64,000 bases of DNA from Pedobacter sp. MC2016-14 (GCF_020991475.1 NZ_JAJMPA010000001.1:2046001-2110000); one strand, 5' to 3'; counted from the first letter of the stretch, positions 23,712 to 33,833 are shown. The notes: generated by a model not told the origin, from the letters alone. A program made the numbers and translations.

Positions 23712-26700
23712 TTATAAATTCACACTTAGGCCTAACATAAAGCTTCTTGCCTGAGGATAACGACCTGTATCTAACCCATAGTTATCCATACCAATTTCCG
23801 GATCAAAACCTGAATATTTGGTAATGGTAAACAGGTTGTTTGATGTTGCATAAATGCGAACTGCACCTGTTTTAAACTTACTGGTTAAACTTGATGGAAG
23901 TGTGTAGCCAAGGGTTACGTTGCGTAAACGTAGATAAGATCCATTTTCAACGTAGAAATCTGAAGCATTAAAGTTTCCGTTGGCATCAGAAGTAGAAATG
24001 ATCGGTACTTTTCCATTTGGATTTTCAGGTGACCAGGCGTCCAAAATACCGACAAGTTTATTATATGAAGGGCCACTGGCGCTATATGTGGTGCGCTTTA
24101 CGGCGTTGAAAAGTTTATTGCCTTGTACACCTTGCGCAAAAATATTAAGGTCAAAGTTTTTGTAAGCTGCATTAAAGCTTAGGCCATAAGAAAAATTAGG
24201 ATAGGCACTACCTGCAAAATAACGGTCTTTACTATCGATAGTACCATTACCATCTAAATCTGCAAACTTAAAATCGCCGGCTTTTGCATTAGGCTGTATT
24301 TTTGCACCACTGGCATTTTTATAGTTGTCTGCTTCCTGTTGGCTTTGGAAAATTCCTTCAGTTTTTAATACATAATAGCTGTATAATTCTTGTCCTGTCT
24401 TAACCACTAATGGGGCCAATTCGTTTCTAAAGTTATTTGTAATGGCTATGGTTTCTAATCCTTCATCCAGTCTGATCACTTTATTATTTAACTTGCCTAA
24501 AGTTGCATTCACGGAATAGTTAAAATCCCTGCTTTTATCACTGCTATAAGTAATGCCCAATTCAATCCCTTTATCGCGTACTAAGCCGGCATTAACGGTT
24601 TGTGTAGCCAATCCTGATGTGCCTGGGAGGGATTTTTTAAGGATCATTTTACTGATGTCTTTAATGAAATAATCAGCATTTAAGCTCAGTCTATTATTAA
24701 AAATGCCAAAATCAACACCAATATTGGTTTGTTTTGATTCTGCCCATCCAAGATTAAAGTTTTCAAGTGCAGTGGAAACATAACCGTTTTGAACAGTCGG
24801 TGTTTGTCCAAAATAGGCTTGCGTTGCCGTTAGTAGAGGGCTTGCATCCTGTTGATTTAAACTTCCAAGGTTACCAATATAACCATAACTTCCTCTGAGT
24901 TTTAATTCGCTGATCCAAGTGGTTTCTTTTAAAAAGTTCTCTTTATTCAACACCCATCCTGCAGAAGCAGAGTAATAATAATTTATCCTGTTATCTTTAT
25001 TGGCCAAAAGAGAAGAACCATCTCTGCGACCGATCAATGACAATAGATATTTTTCTGAATAATTATAGTTTGCCCTGGCAAATAACGAAGCTAATGCATA
25101 TTTAGTGAGGTAACTTGTAGCTGGCTGAGTGGTTGTGGCATTTACCAAATACCGGTAAGATGGAGACTCATCGTCAAACCCGATCGCGGAAACTGACATT
25201 CCTTTTTCAGTATACTTTTGAAAAGAATAACCACCTGTGAAATCAAGATTATGCATTCCAATTAGTGTGTGGTAATTAAGGACCTGTTCTGCAAGGAAAT
25301 CAGACATCCTGCTGTTGCTTTCAACCAGGGAATTGCTCAATACGGGTTTACCGACTTCGGGACGTTTTGGCGTGAAGCTTTTATAATTGTTGAAAGATTT
25401 GGTGATACTTAAGTTTGACCTGAATGTTAAGCCCTTTGCCAAAGTAAGTAAGGCATAAGGATTGACTACAAGAACATTTAAAGGATTGCTGATGTCCATA
25501 CGTTTTAGTTCAGCAACAGGGTTCACAATATCACCGTAATCGCCAGCGTACTGTCCTCCGGGTAAGCCTGCAAAAGATCCATCTGCATTATATGGCGTGC
25601 CATTGGTTGGGTAATAAATAGCAGAAAGTAATGCGCCGGTATAATCGCTGCTGGTATTGGCTCCATTTCCATCTGTACTGCTAAAAGATAGATTTTCACC
25701 AAATTTAAGCCATGGGGTAACCACATGGTCGGAATTTAGGCGAAAGTTATAGCGTTTAGCTTCTGTATTTAAAACGATACCTTCTGCTTTGCGGTAATTA
25801 AAGCTCATGTAAAAATTGGATTCTGTATTACCTCCATTAATGGCTGCATTGTAATCCTGAATTAAGCCAGTTCTGAAAATTTCATCCATCCAATTTGTCC
25901 GGGTAATTTGCCCATCGGGATATTTTGAGGCGTCAAATGCAGGAAGAATTGTTGTGTTTCCGTTTTTTGCAGCGGTGGCAGCAACCGCTGCACGTTGCAC
26001 TGCGTTTAAAGATTCCACTTTTTTCCAAACACTTTGTGCTCCGGTTTTTGCATCAAAAGAGATCCTCATTTTTCCACTTGTGCCTTTTTTAGTGGTAATT
26101 AAAATTACACCTCCAGATGCTCTTGCACCATAAATAGCAGCCGAACCATCTTTTAATACGCTTATAGATTCGATATCATTTGGATTGATCTGTGGTGCAC
26201 TAAAAATTGTTTTTCCAGTTACAGGATCTATTTTTGGAGTGCCCTGATAGATGGATCCGTCAATTACGTACAAAACATTTTCTCCGTTAATACCACCAGC
26301 ACCTCTAATGTTTACACGGGGCGCTGAAGTTGGGTCTCCACCTTCATTGGTTACCATTACGCCTGGAGTTTTTCCTGCCAGTACTTCACCCACACTGTTT
26401 AATGATCGTGAAGATAATTTATCTAAAGCTACAGCACTAATTGCACCAGTAAGGGTTGTTTTCTTTTGTGTTCCATAACCTACAACTACTACCTCATTTA
26501 AACGGGAGTTGTCTTCCACCATAGCTACATTGATGATTGGGTTGTCTCCAACTTTTACCTGTACCGTTTTGTAACCAATCATAGAAAAAGACAATACCGC
26601 ATCATCTGATACCCGAAGGCTGTATTTTCCTTCTGCATCGGTCCTGGTGCCTGTTTGCGTGCCTAAAACTTTAATAGATACACCTGGCATTCCCATTTTA

Positions 26701-27107
26701 GCGGTAGAGTCTTTTACCGTTCCGGTAATCACTTTTTCCACTTTTTGCTTTACTGGGAGGTTGCTTAGGATCACGAAATCTCCTTTTTCCATTGCCCTGA
26801 ACCCGAGTGTACTTAACACCTTTGCAGTTTTTTCATTTCTGAAAGAAGCAGTCAGGTCGTTTCTCACAATTCTATCTGGATTGTAAACAAAACGAAGTCC
26901 GGTAATGGCTTCTATTTTCTTCAGGATAAGTGTGGTAGATTGTCCTTTTGCGATGGACATGGTAACCGTACTTTTCTCTAACTTTTGGGCCATTGTTGGC
27001 GAGGCCATAAGGGCTACGCAAAAGCTGCAAAGGACTGAAAAAGTTAATATTGAATATTTCATTGCTTTATAAAGAGCTGTTGACCTCTTAATTGAGGATT
27101 GTTTCAT
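23712..27107 (-). CDS. SusC/RagA TonB-linked outer membrane receptor with STN domain
   Basis: This 1131-residue protein has a signal peptide, an STN domain (about 50-115, LILKKIEAITGLRFVYNP), a carboxypeptidase-regulatory-like domain (about 123-205), the SusC signature LNEVVVVGYGTQKKTTLTG near 205-225, a plug with NVLYVIDGSIYQGTP and SVLKDGSAAIYGARASGGV, and a barrel ending FMLGLSVNL. It imports the ligand held by the SusD encoded downstream (16-bp gap) and signals through the STN domain to the FecR gene upstream. The 120-bp gap to fecR holds the palindrome at 27191. Confidence 0.95.
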   Translation of the reverse strand: MKQSSIKRSTALYKAMKYSILTFSVLCSFCVALMASPTMAQKLEKSTVTMSIAKGQSTTLILKKIEAITGLRFVYNPDRIVRNDLTASFRNEKTAKVLSTLGFRAMEKGDFVILSNLPVKQKVEKVITGTVKDSTAKMGMPGVSIKVLGTQTGTRTDAEGKYSLRVSDDAVLSFSMIGYKTVQVKVGDNPIINVAMVEDNSRLNEVVVVGYGTQKKTTLTGAISAVALDKLSSRSLNSVGEVLAGKTPGVMVTNEGGDPTSAPRVNIRGAGGINGENVLYVIDGSIYQGTPKIDPVTGKTIFSAPQINPNDIESISVLKDGSAAIYGARASGGVILITTKKGTSGKMRISFDAKTGAQSVWKKVESLNAVQRAAVAATAAKNGNTTILPAFDASKYPDGQITRTNWMDEIFRTGLIQDYNAAINGGNTESNFYMSFNYRKAEGIVLNTEAKRYNFRLNSDHVVTPWLKFGENLSFSSTDGNGANTSSDYTGALLSAIYYPTNGTPYNADGSFAGLPGGQYAGDYGDIVNPVAELKRMDISNPLNVLVVNPYALLTLAKGLTFRSNLSITKSFNNYKSFTPKRPEVGKPVLSNSLVESNSRMSDFLAEQVLNYHTLIGMHNLDFTGGYSFQKYTEKGMSVSAIGFDDESPSYRYLVNATTTQPATSYLTKYALASLFARANYNYSEKYLLSLIGRRDGSSLLANKDNRINYYYSASAGWVLNKENFLKETTWISELKLRGSYGYIGNLGSLNQQDASPLLTATQAYFGQTPTVQNGYVSTALENFNLGWAESKQTNIGVDFGIFNNRLSLNADYFIKDISKMILKKSLPGTSGLATQTVNAGLVRDKGIELGITYSSDKSRDFNYSVNATLGKLNNKVIRLDEGLETIAITNNFRNELAPLVVKTGQELYSYYVLKTEGIFQSQQEADNYKNASGAKIQPNAKAGDFKFADLDGNGTIDSKDRYFAGSAYPNFSYGLSFNAAYKNFDLNIFAQGVQGNKLFNAVKRTTYSASGPSYNKLVGILDAWSPENPNGKVPIISTSDANGNFNASDFYVENGSYLRLRNVTLGYTLPSSLTSKFKTGAVRIYATSNNLFTITKYSGFDPEIGMDNYGLDTGRYPQARSFMLGLSVNL

Positions 27108-27190
27108 ATATTTAGTGGTTTTATAACATTAATAGTGTTTTAAATAAGCCAGGTTATTTATTGGCATAAGGGGCCCGGCTTTAAATACCG

Positions 27191-27209
27191 GTGCTGATCT
27201 GATCAGCAC
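27191..27209 (-). other. Palindrome between fecR and susC
   Basis: GTGCTGATC and GATCAGCAC are perfect 9-bp inverted arms around one central base, with partial extension through flanking CCGG/CTGG. No T run follows on the minus strand. It lies within the 120-bp gap between fecR (27228) and susC (27107), matching hairpins in the other two sigma loci. Confidence 0.65.
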
Positions 27210-27227
27210 TGGTTCATTTAATGGTAA

Positions 27228-28193
27228 TTATCTCTTCATCTTTCTATAAATATTAAAGGTTTTATGATCTTCGGATGCATTGAATTTTAAGTGATGGAGG
27301 CTACAGAGGATGTCCAGGATCTCTTCTGGTTTTTGCCTGGTGTTAAATACTGCTGCACATTTTAAATTGTATAAGTCTGGGTGGTTTAGCACAATATTGA
27401 TGCTGTATGCATATTCCAGTTGCTTGATGGCTTTTTGTAGCGTGGTGCCTTCAAAAACAAGATCAGTGTAAACGGGCTGAGGTGTATAACTAATCATGGC
27501 CATCCTTTTTTGTTTATGGTAGGAGAGTTGTTGGCCTTTGATTAAGGTACCAAAGGTTTGTTGAGTGTTACCCACCGAAACTTTACCAGTGGCCACTACA
27601 ATTTCTATATTTCCCTTTGCATGATAAGATTTGATGGTAAAGGAAGTGCCGAGTACCTTGGTTTGTAAATCGTCTGATGTTTTTACAATAAAACCTCTGT
27701 GCGCTTCGTGTGCAACTTTAAAAAATGCTTCCCCTTCGGCAAGTTCAACTACCCTTTGGGATGAACTAAATTTAGCGGGATATAAAAGTTTTGAAGAGGG
27801 GGAAAGGCAGATTTCTGAGCCATCGGCCAATTTGATGTTCTTTTTTTGAGTTGCGGATGTGCTGATGGAAACAAATTGTTCTGCAGCCACTTGCTTAGTG
27901 GTGTGAGGCCATAATAATACTGCGAGGCCTGAAATGATCGCTATTGCGGCTGCAACCCTTAACCAGGTTTGTTGCAGCGGCAAGCGCAATATACCTCGCT
28001 TACTGGTGTGCATTACTTGTTGCAGTTTATCCTGCATTTGTTTTGCTATGACAGCTTTTTTTTCTTTTTCGAGGTAACCACCATCTTGCTCATACGAATT
28101 GTACCACTCTTCTACCTGTTTTGTAGCAATAGGGTCAAGCTCTTTATTTAAATATTTTTTAAGCAGTTCTTTTGCTTGTTCTTCTTGTGTCAT
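27228..28193 (-). CDS. FecR family anti-sigma factor
   Basis: This 321-residue single-pass inner-membrane protein has a cytoplasmic N-terminal helix region (about 1-80), a transmembrane helix (about 88-106, VAAAIAIISGLAVLLW), a FecR domain (about 128-220, LADGSEICLSPSSKLLYPA, EGEAFFKVAHE) and a DUF4974 domain (about 250-318, LVFEGTTLQKAIKQLEYAYSI). It should hold the 28251 sigma factor until the SusC receptor signals. The gap to the sigma gene is 57 bp. Confidence 0.93.
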   Translation of the reverse strand: MTQEEQAKELLKKYLNKELDPIATKQVEEWYNSYEQDGGYLEKEKKAVIAKQMQDKLQQVMHTSKRGILRLPLQQTWLRVAAAIAIISGLAVLLWPHTTKQVAAEQFVSISTSATQKKNIKLADGSEICLSPSSKLLYPAKFSSSQRVVELAEGEAFFKVAHEAHRGFIVKTSDDLQTKVLGTSFTIKSYHAKGNIEIVVATGKVSVGNTQQTFGTLIKGQQLSYHKQKRMAMISYTPQPVYTDLVFEGTTLQKAIKQLEYAYSINIVLNHPDLYNLKCAAVFNTRQKPEEILDILCSLHHLKFNASEDHKTFNIYRKMKR

Positions 28194-28250
28194 CTATAAA
28201 CAAGTCAACTCAAAAGAAGATTGGTACTAACGAAAGATGTTAAGGTTGAG

Positions 28251-28892
28251 TTAAGCTTGCGTTAACAGTAAACAGATGATCAATAGTAGGGTGTAGGACA
28301 GCTTTTTCCTAACCATTTTGAGTGCTGCGGAAATTTGATTTTTTACCGTTTGTGCAGATAGGTTTAGCTCGTCGCCAATTTCCTGAATGGACTTCTCTTG
28401 TTTTCTGCTCATCGAAAAAATGAGTCGCATTTTTTCTGGGAGTTCTTCCATGGCCTCATCAAGTTGTTTGTTGAGGTCTTTAAGTATCAGGCTGCTTTCT
28501 GCTGATGTTTGATGTTGATTGCCCAGCAGCCTGATGATGTCATCTTCGTGCTTTTCTTTAGCAATTGAAGATTTAAAATAGTTAATCACTTTGTATTTAA
28601 CTGCTCCTTTTAACCAGGCTTCAAGGCTGCTGTCAATTTGCAGGCCTGCCCGGTTTTCCCAAAGTGAGATGAAGATTTCCTGGGAAATGTCTTGTGCAAT
28701 GTCTTCATCCCGAAGCCTTTTATAGGCGGTATCCAATACCATCTCCCAATAATTTTGGTAAATGAATTCCATCGCTGCATGATCACCACTTTTCAATGAG
28801 GTTAGCAGGTTGTCTATGGATTGGGTGGCCTCGGCTTTGATGTCAGTTTTTTTTTCAAAAATACCGTAGGGATATTCCCTTAATATTAACAA
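28251..28892 (-). CDS. ECF RNA polymerase sigma factor
   Basis: This protein of up to 213 residues has region 2 (HAAMEFIYQNYWEMVLDTAY, DIAQDISQEIFISLWENR) and region 4 (MRLIFSMSRKQEKSIQEIG, LNLSAQTVKNQISAALKMV). A hydrophobic C-terminal tail (LSYTLLLIICLLL) is typical of Bacteroidetes ECF factors. The first available start is TTG at 28892; there is no ATG before region 2, so an alternative start (TTG, ATT or GTG-like) must be used and the exact N-terminus is uncertain. It heads the sigma-FecR-SusC-SusD-phosphatase operon. Confidence 0.9.
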   Translation of the reverse strand: MLILREYPYGIFEKKTDIKAEATQSIDNLLTSLKSGDHAAMEFIYQNYWEMVLDTAYKRLRDEDIAQDISQEIFISLWENRAGLQIDSSLEAWLKGAVKYKVINYFKSSIAKEKHEDDIIRLLGNQHQTSAESSLILKDLNKQLDEAMEELPEKMRLIFSMSRKQEKSIQEIGDELNLSAQTVKNQISAALKMVRKKLSYTLLLIICLLLTQA

Positions 28893-28942
28893 ATCTTAAA
28901 ACTTGTATCCTTTGCAGGTAGGGGCCTTATTTATTTTAAGTT

Positions 28943-30145
28943 TTATCTGGAATTAGGCTCATAACAATAGACAACCTGATAAGCCAGGTTTTTTAAATTA
29001 GAAGAGAGCTGCCCGATGTTTAGGTTTTCTTTCTGTGGCGTAGGCTCACAAACCGAATAGGTTTTTCCCTGATAAACGATTGGCATTCCTATTGGTTTAT
29101 CAAATTGTACAGCCATGGTGATGTGTGTTGGGTATAACATGGCAATCATGGGCAAGTTGTAAATCTCTTTTACCAGGTAAAAGAACAGTGCGGCGCGGTC
29201 GTCACAGTCGCTATACTTTGAAAACAAGGTCTCCTCTGGTGACAATCGCTTCTCTTTACCAAAGTTTTGTTCATCATCCTCGTATAAAAAGGCATAACGG
29301 GTAAAGCGCATCAGGTAATCCACTCCTTTTTTCTGTTTCATGCCTTCCAAATTCTTTTTAAGCATGGGGATTAGTGAACCATAAGTTTCTTTACTGAGTG
29401 GAATGTTAAAGTAAGATTCAAAATCAACACCAGGGTAATTTGCGAAAATGTTCTCCACCTCAGGATTGAGCATTACTTTAAAATGGTAGGCTTTGCGTCC
29501 ATAATTAAACGCTATTTCTTTCTCCCGGTAATCTTCTGGTTTAAAATCTGGCATCCTGGTTACCTTATAAGAAAAAGCATCTTTAGCTTCCGGTACGCTG
29601 ATCATTTCATAGGGCGGCACTTTGTTTAAGTCTGCATAGGCATAATCATGATGGTTTAAACACATGTATTTTTTGCCCCTATAGGTAGTAAAGGGAATGT
29701 CTGAAATGTCTTCATCATTGTATACGTAAAAGATGATGCGGTTGTCGGCAATGGTTAACCTTACATCGTAACCAGATTTTGCCATTAAAAACCATTTGTA
29801 AAAAGTGTAGCGCTCATAGTTTTCTTTTTTAGGGCTAATTTCCTGGGCGGTTTTGCGTACGAGCTGGTAATATAACCAATCGTTTAAATGGTGGTTGGCT
29901 TTGTAAGCTGTTAAGGTGTCTATAATAGCTTGATAGGAACCTTTGTTGACTTGATCATAACTGTTCAAGATATATGTCTTAGAAAGCTCTGCTGGTGGCG
30001 CAACTAATACGGAAGGGTCTACTTTTAAGTTGAATGTGTCATTATAAAACTCAAAACTGATGATGTGCGCTTTGTCCTGACTAAAGCCGGTTATCGTACT
30101 TAGCAGGAAGAGTAATATTCCGGATATGGTAAGCAAACGGTTCAT
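28943..30145 (-). CDS. Secreted transglutaminase-like protein
   Basis: This 400-residue protein has a signal peptide (about 1-22) and a C-terminal half resembling a transglutaminase/papain-like fold. The probable Cys is in KYSDCDDRAALFFYLV near residue 312, the His in YPTHITMAVQF near 342, and an acidic partner in SVCEPTPQ near 366. The N-terminal half has no recognised domain. Such proteins act in the envelope as peptidases or structural variants; whether this one is active cannot be told. It is divergent from the Oar-like receptor at 30557 and upstream, on the same strand, of the sigma factor at 28892. Confidence 0.8.
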   Translation of the reverse strand: MNRLLTISGILLFLLSTITGFSQDKAHIISFEFYNDTFNLKVDPSVLVAPPAELSKTYILNSYDQVNKGSYQAIIDTLTAYKANHHLNDWLYYQLVRKTAQEISPKKENYERYTFYKWFLMAKSGYDVRLTIADNRIIFYVYNDEDISDIPFTTYRGKKYMCLNHHDYAYADLNKVPPYEMISVPEAKDAFSYKVTRMPDFKPEDYREKEIAFNYGRKAYHFKVMLNPEVENIFANYPGVDFESYFNIPLSKETYGSLIPMLKKNLEGMKQKKGVDYLMRFTRYAFLYEDDEQNFGKEKRLSPEETLFSKYSDCDDRAALFFYLVKEIYNLPMIAMLYPTHITMAVQFDKPIGMPIVYQGKTYSVCEPTPQKENLNIGQLSSNLKNLAYQVVYCYEPNSR

Positions 30146-30335
30146 GACGGGTTAATGATTTGGTTATTTTAAATATACGTAAAATTTACAATAATAAAAT
30201 GTAGCAAATTAAATAGATGTGATTCAGATGAGATACGGGAATTCTGTAGAATTTACAGTTCAATGTTAAGGAATTCGAAAAAATTCAAAAGTTAACACTT
30301 GCTTAATATGTATTGTTGCCTTGATTTTGGGCTTG

Positions 30336-30375
30336 TTAACATAAACTTAATATTGAGGAAACATGAAATTAAGGC
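30336..30375 (+). promoter_or_regulatory. Distal phased TTAACAT repeats upstream of 30557
   Basis: TTAACAT (30336), TTAATAT (30347), GAAACAT (30358) and TTAAGGC (30369) are each 11 bp apart. No TAnnTTTG follows at the usual offset, so this is probably an upstream activator cluster for the 30557 promoter. It lies in the 411-bp divergent gap 30146-30556, whose left part (30146-30330) shows nothing else convincing. Confidence 0.55.
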
Positions 30376-30442
30376 TTTGTTGGGTTTTGAGCTTAAAAAC
30401 GTAGATTATAAAAATTGCCTTCCTGATGGTTTAAAGCCATAT

Positions 30443-30537
30443 TTTAATCTCATTTTAATCCATTTTTAATTTCATGTTAATTCCGATTGGTATTAATATC
30501 AATTTAATATTAACATCATGTTGCGGCTGTAGTTTTG
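30443..30537 (+). promoter_or_regulatory. Proximal phased operator and promoter of the Oar-like receptor
   Basis: Four TTAAT heptamers start at 30443 (TTTAATC), 30454 (TTTAATC), 30465 (TTTAATT) and 30476 (GTTAATT), exactly 11 bp apart. A second set, offset by half a turn, starts at 30493 (TTAATAT), 30504 (TTAATAT) and weakly 30515. TAGTTTTG (30530-30537) starts 15 bp after 30515. The ATG at 30557 gives a short leader of about 13 nt. Confidence 0.65.
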
Positions 30538-30556
30538 GAAAAAATAAAAACAAGCA

Positions 30557-33500
30557 ATGAAAACAAAGCTACAATTTGCTGCACTTATGCTCCTGATGTT
30601 GATCGGGCTTAGCGTAAATGCGCAGGTAACTACCTCAAGTGTCAATGGAAAAGTAAGGGATGCCAAAGGATTGAGCATTCCCGGAGCTAGTGTACTATTG
30701 ATTAATGTTTCTACGGGTGCCAAATATGGTGCTGTTACATCGGCCGATGGATATTTTCGTTTAACAAACTTAAATCCTGGGGGTCCTTACAAACTTACTG
30801 TAACGTATATAGGTTACAACAAACAAGAAAAAACTAATATTAACCTTGGCTTAGGGGTTGACCAAAGATTGGACTTTACCCTTGTTGATGAAGGTCAGCA
30901 GCTGAGCGAAGTAACTGTAAAAGGTACCAAAGGCGGTACTAAAATAGGTTCTGGTGTTCAGATAGGTGAGCAACAAATCAAAAACATGCCTACGGTAAGC
31001 CGCAGTTTAACTGATATTACACGTGCAACGCCACAGGTAAGTAAAGACAACTCTTTTATGGGAACTAACTTTAGGTACAACAACGTAACTATTGATGGTG
31101 CCATTAACAACGATGCGATTGGTTTTAGTCCGTCATTGGGTGGCCAGAGTGGAAGTTCTGGTATGCCAGGTAGCAGTACAAGAACTAATCCTGTATCTAT
31201 TGATGCCATTCAGGATGTTCAGGTATTACTGGCACCTTATGATGTTAAGATTGGTAACTTTACCGGCGGTAGCGTAAATGCGGTAACCCGTTCTGGTACA
31301 AACACGGTATCTGGATCAGTGTATGGTTTTGGACGTAATGCTTCTTTAATCGGTAAAAACAAAACTGGTGACGGTTCTAAACTGCCTTCATCTTTCCATG
31401 AATATCAAACTGGTTTCCGTTTAGGCTTGCCAATTGTTAAAGATAAATTGTTCTTCTTTACCAATGAGGAAATTACCCGTCGCCAGGACCCTGTAATTTT
31501 AGGAGCTGGTTCTGCAGATATGAAAGTGATTAACCTTGCTGATGCGCAAAGAATTACGGATATCATGAAGACAAACTATGGTATTGATGTTGGTTCTTTT
31601 GATAATTACAATGTATATGCAAAATCTAACAAGTTCTTTAATCGTTTGGACTGGAATATCAATGATAAAAACCAGTTGACCATCCGTAACAATACCATTA
31701 GATCTGAAGCTACAAACTTAGAACGCGATCAGCAAAACTTTAGGTTCGGTGGTATCGATTTTATTCAATACAACAACCAGAGTTCTACTGTTGCTGAATT
31801 AAAAAGCAGGGTTTCTGCTGATTTTTCAAACAGCCTTGTAATTGGTTATTCTAATATTCATGATTATAGGGAGCCGACTATTAACGCTGCAATTCCTCAA
31901 ATTGAAATTAAAGGAACTGGCGGAACTATATTCCTGGGATCGGACCGTGAAGCGAGTGTTTTTAACATGAAACAGAAAACATTTGAATTTACCGATAACC
32001 TAACCTGGACTAAGGGAAAGCATACCTTTACTTTTGGTACGCACAATGAATTGTACAACATCACTTACGGATTTGTAAATGCATGGAACGGAAGGATCAA
32101 TTATGATGGCATCAATCAGCTTGCTGCCAATCAGCCTTCACGTGTCAGGACCAATTTTAATTATGCAAACAACAGCAGGGATAACATTATGAGTAATCCT
32201 CCTGCAGAGTTTCGTGTAAATATGTTTAGTTTATATGGAGAAGACCAATTTCAATGGACTGACCGTTTTAAGCTGACTTATGGAATTAGATTTGACCTGG
32301 CCGATATGCCAAACAAACAGCCATTGAGTACAAAAACAACCAATGCTCCTGTAGATCCTGCTTATGGAACAACTTACACTTACACTCAGCCTAAAGACAT
32401 TAAAAATGATTTCTTAGGTCAGGTACAGATATCTCCAAGGGTTGGATTTAATTTCGATGTATTGGGCGATCAAAGTTTGGTGATGCGCGGTGGAACTGGT
32501 TTGTTTACTGGTCGTGTTCCTTTTGCATGGTTGGGTTATGCGTATTACAACAATGGTGTAACTTACGGTGCTTACGACAAGTCGTTTACGTATAGCGGAA
32601 CCAGCCAGGTAAATCCTGCTGTAGGTTCTGATCCGATCAGAGATGCCTTAACTGGTAATGGTGAGGCTGGTTTTGTGGCTAAACAAGGGGTAAATGTAAA
32701 TAATGCTAATGGTGCCACACAGGTAGATTTAATTGACAACAACTTTAAAATGCCAAAAACATGGAGAAGCAGTTTAGCATTTGATTATAAAACTGAAAAT
32801 CAATGGAAATTTACTGTTGAGGGTATTTTTACCAAGGTTATCCATGATTTGAAATTCCAAATGATTAACCTGGCTGATGCACCAATTTATTATCCTTATG
32901 ATGTAAATAAGCAACAGCCAATTTACCAAAGAGTTGCTGGTACGCAAGCTATCAATCCCTTATATACCAATGCTTATTTATTGTCTAATACAAGTGAGGG
33001 ATACCGTTACAGCTTAACGGCACAAGCTAGCAAATCAATGGGGAATTTTGACATGATGGTAGCTTATACTTACGGACAGTCTAAAGATATTACCAACGGA
33101 ATCCGTAATTCAATGGAAAGTAACTGGCAATTAAACCAGGCTTTGAATCCTAACGATCCGGGTTTAGCAAATTCTAACTTTGATATTCGTAACCGCATTG
33201 TATCGTCAATGAACTACAGGCACAATTGGGATGCTCAGGGTAAATATGCTGCAAGCTTCTCCTTATTCTTCAGTGCGCAATCTGGTACACCATACTCTCT
33301 TGGATTGGTAAATAGTCGGGTTAATGGAACAGGACAAACAGTGAGTTTGCTATATGTTCCTAATGTTGGCGAAACTGCTAAGTTCTTTACTACTGCAAAT
33401 GCCGCACAAGCTGCAGCTTTTGATGCCTACATTGATGGTAATAACTACCTTAGTTCTAGAAGAGGACAGTTTACAGAGCGTAATGCTGTACGCACGCCAT

Positions 33501-33811
33501 GGAACTACCAGGCTGATTTCCGTTTTACTCAAGACTTCAGGATTGTAACAAACGGGGATCACAAACATACTTTGTCATTTACCTATGACATCGTTAACCT
33601 TACCAATTTATTGAACAAAAAATGGGGCGTACAATACTTCTCTCCTAATACCTTCAATTCAATGGCTAGTATGGGCTTAACTACGGCTGCTGCAGGTACT
33701 GCAACTGCGTACCCAACTTATACTTTTAAAGATGCTGATGTGAGCAGTTATTCTAAAGACTTCTTCGCATCTCGTTTTCAAATGCAATTTGGATTGAGAT
33801 ATAGCTTCTAA
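30557..33811 (+). CDS. Oar-like TonB-dependent receptor
   Basis: This 1084-residue protein has a signal peptide ending SVNAQ near residue 23, a carboxypeptidase-regulatory-like domain (about 28-115, VNGKVRDAKGLSIPGASVLL), a plug (about 120-250, including FRYNNVTIDGAINNDAIG and DAIQDVQVLLAPYDVKIGNFTGG) and a large barrel ending QMQFGLRYSF. The plug style is that of Oar-like receptors rather than SusC. It has no STN domain. Two blocks of phased repeats in its promoter suggest strong conditional expression. The ligand is unknown; export or import of large substrates has been proposed for Oar proteins. Confidence 0.92.
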   Translation: MKTKLQFAALMLLMLIGLSVNAQVTTSSVNGKVRDAKGLSIPGASVLLINVSTGAKYGAVTSADGYFRLTNLNPGGPYKLTVTYIGYNKQEKTNINLGLGVDQRLDFTLVDEGQQLSEVTVKGTKGGTKIGSGVQIGEQQIKNMPTVSRSLTDITRATPQVSKDNSFMGTNFRYNNVTIDGAINNDAIGFSPSLGGQSGSSGMPGSSTRTNPVSIDAIQDVQVLLAPYDVKIGNFTGGSVNAVTRSGTNTVSGSVYGFGRNASLIGKNKTGDGSKLPSSFHEYQTGFRLGLPIVKDKLFFFTNEEITRRQDPVILGAGSADMKVINLADAQRITDIMKTNYGIDVGSFDNYNVYAKSNKFFNRLDWNINDKNQLTIRNNTIRSEATNLERDQQNFRFGGIDFIQYNNQSSTVAELKSRVSADFSNSLVIGYSNIHDYREPTINAAIPQIEIKGTGGTIFLGSDREASVFNMKQKTFEFTDNLTWTKGKHTFTFGTHNELYNITYGFVNAWNGRINYDGINQLAANQPSRVRTNFNYANNSRDNIMSNPPAEFRVNMFSLYGEDQFQWTDRFKLTYGIRFDLADMPNKQPLSTKTTNAPVDPAYGTTYTYTQPKDIKNDFLGQVQISPRVGFNFDVLGDQSLVMRGGTGLFTGRVPFAWLGYAYYNNGVTYGAYDKSFTYSGTSQVNPAVGSDPIRDALTGNGEAGFVAKQGVNVNNANGATQVDLIDNNFKMPKTWRSSLAFDYKTENQWKFTVEGIFTKVIHDLKFQMINLADAPIYYPYDVNKQQPIYQRVAGTQAINPLYTNAYLLSNTSEGYRYSLTAQASKSMGNFDMMVAYTYGQSKDITNGIRNSMESNWQLNQALNPNDPGLANSNFDIRNRIVSSMNYRHNWDAQGKYAASFSLFFSAQSGTPYSLGLVNSRVNGTGQTVSLLYVPNVGETAKFFTTANAAQAAAFDAYIDGNNYLSSRRGQFTERNAVRTPWNYQADFRFTQDFRIVTNGDHKHTLSFTYDIVNLTNLLNKKWGVQYFSPNTFNSMASMGLTTAAAGTATAYPTYTFKDADVSSYSKDFFASRFQMQFGLRYSF

Positions 33812-33833
33812 TTCCAGTTTTGATTTATATAGT

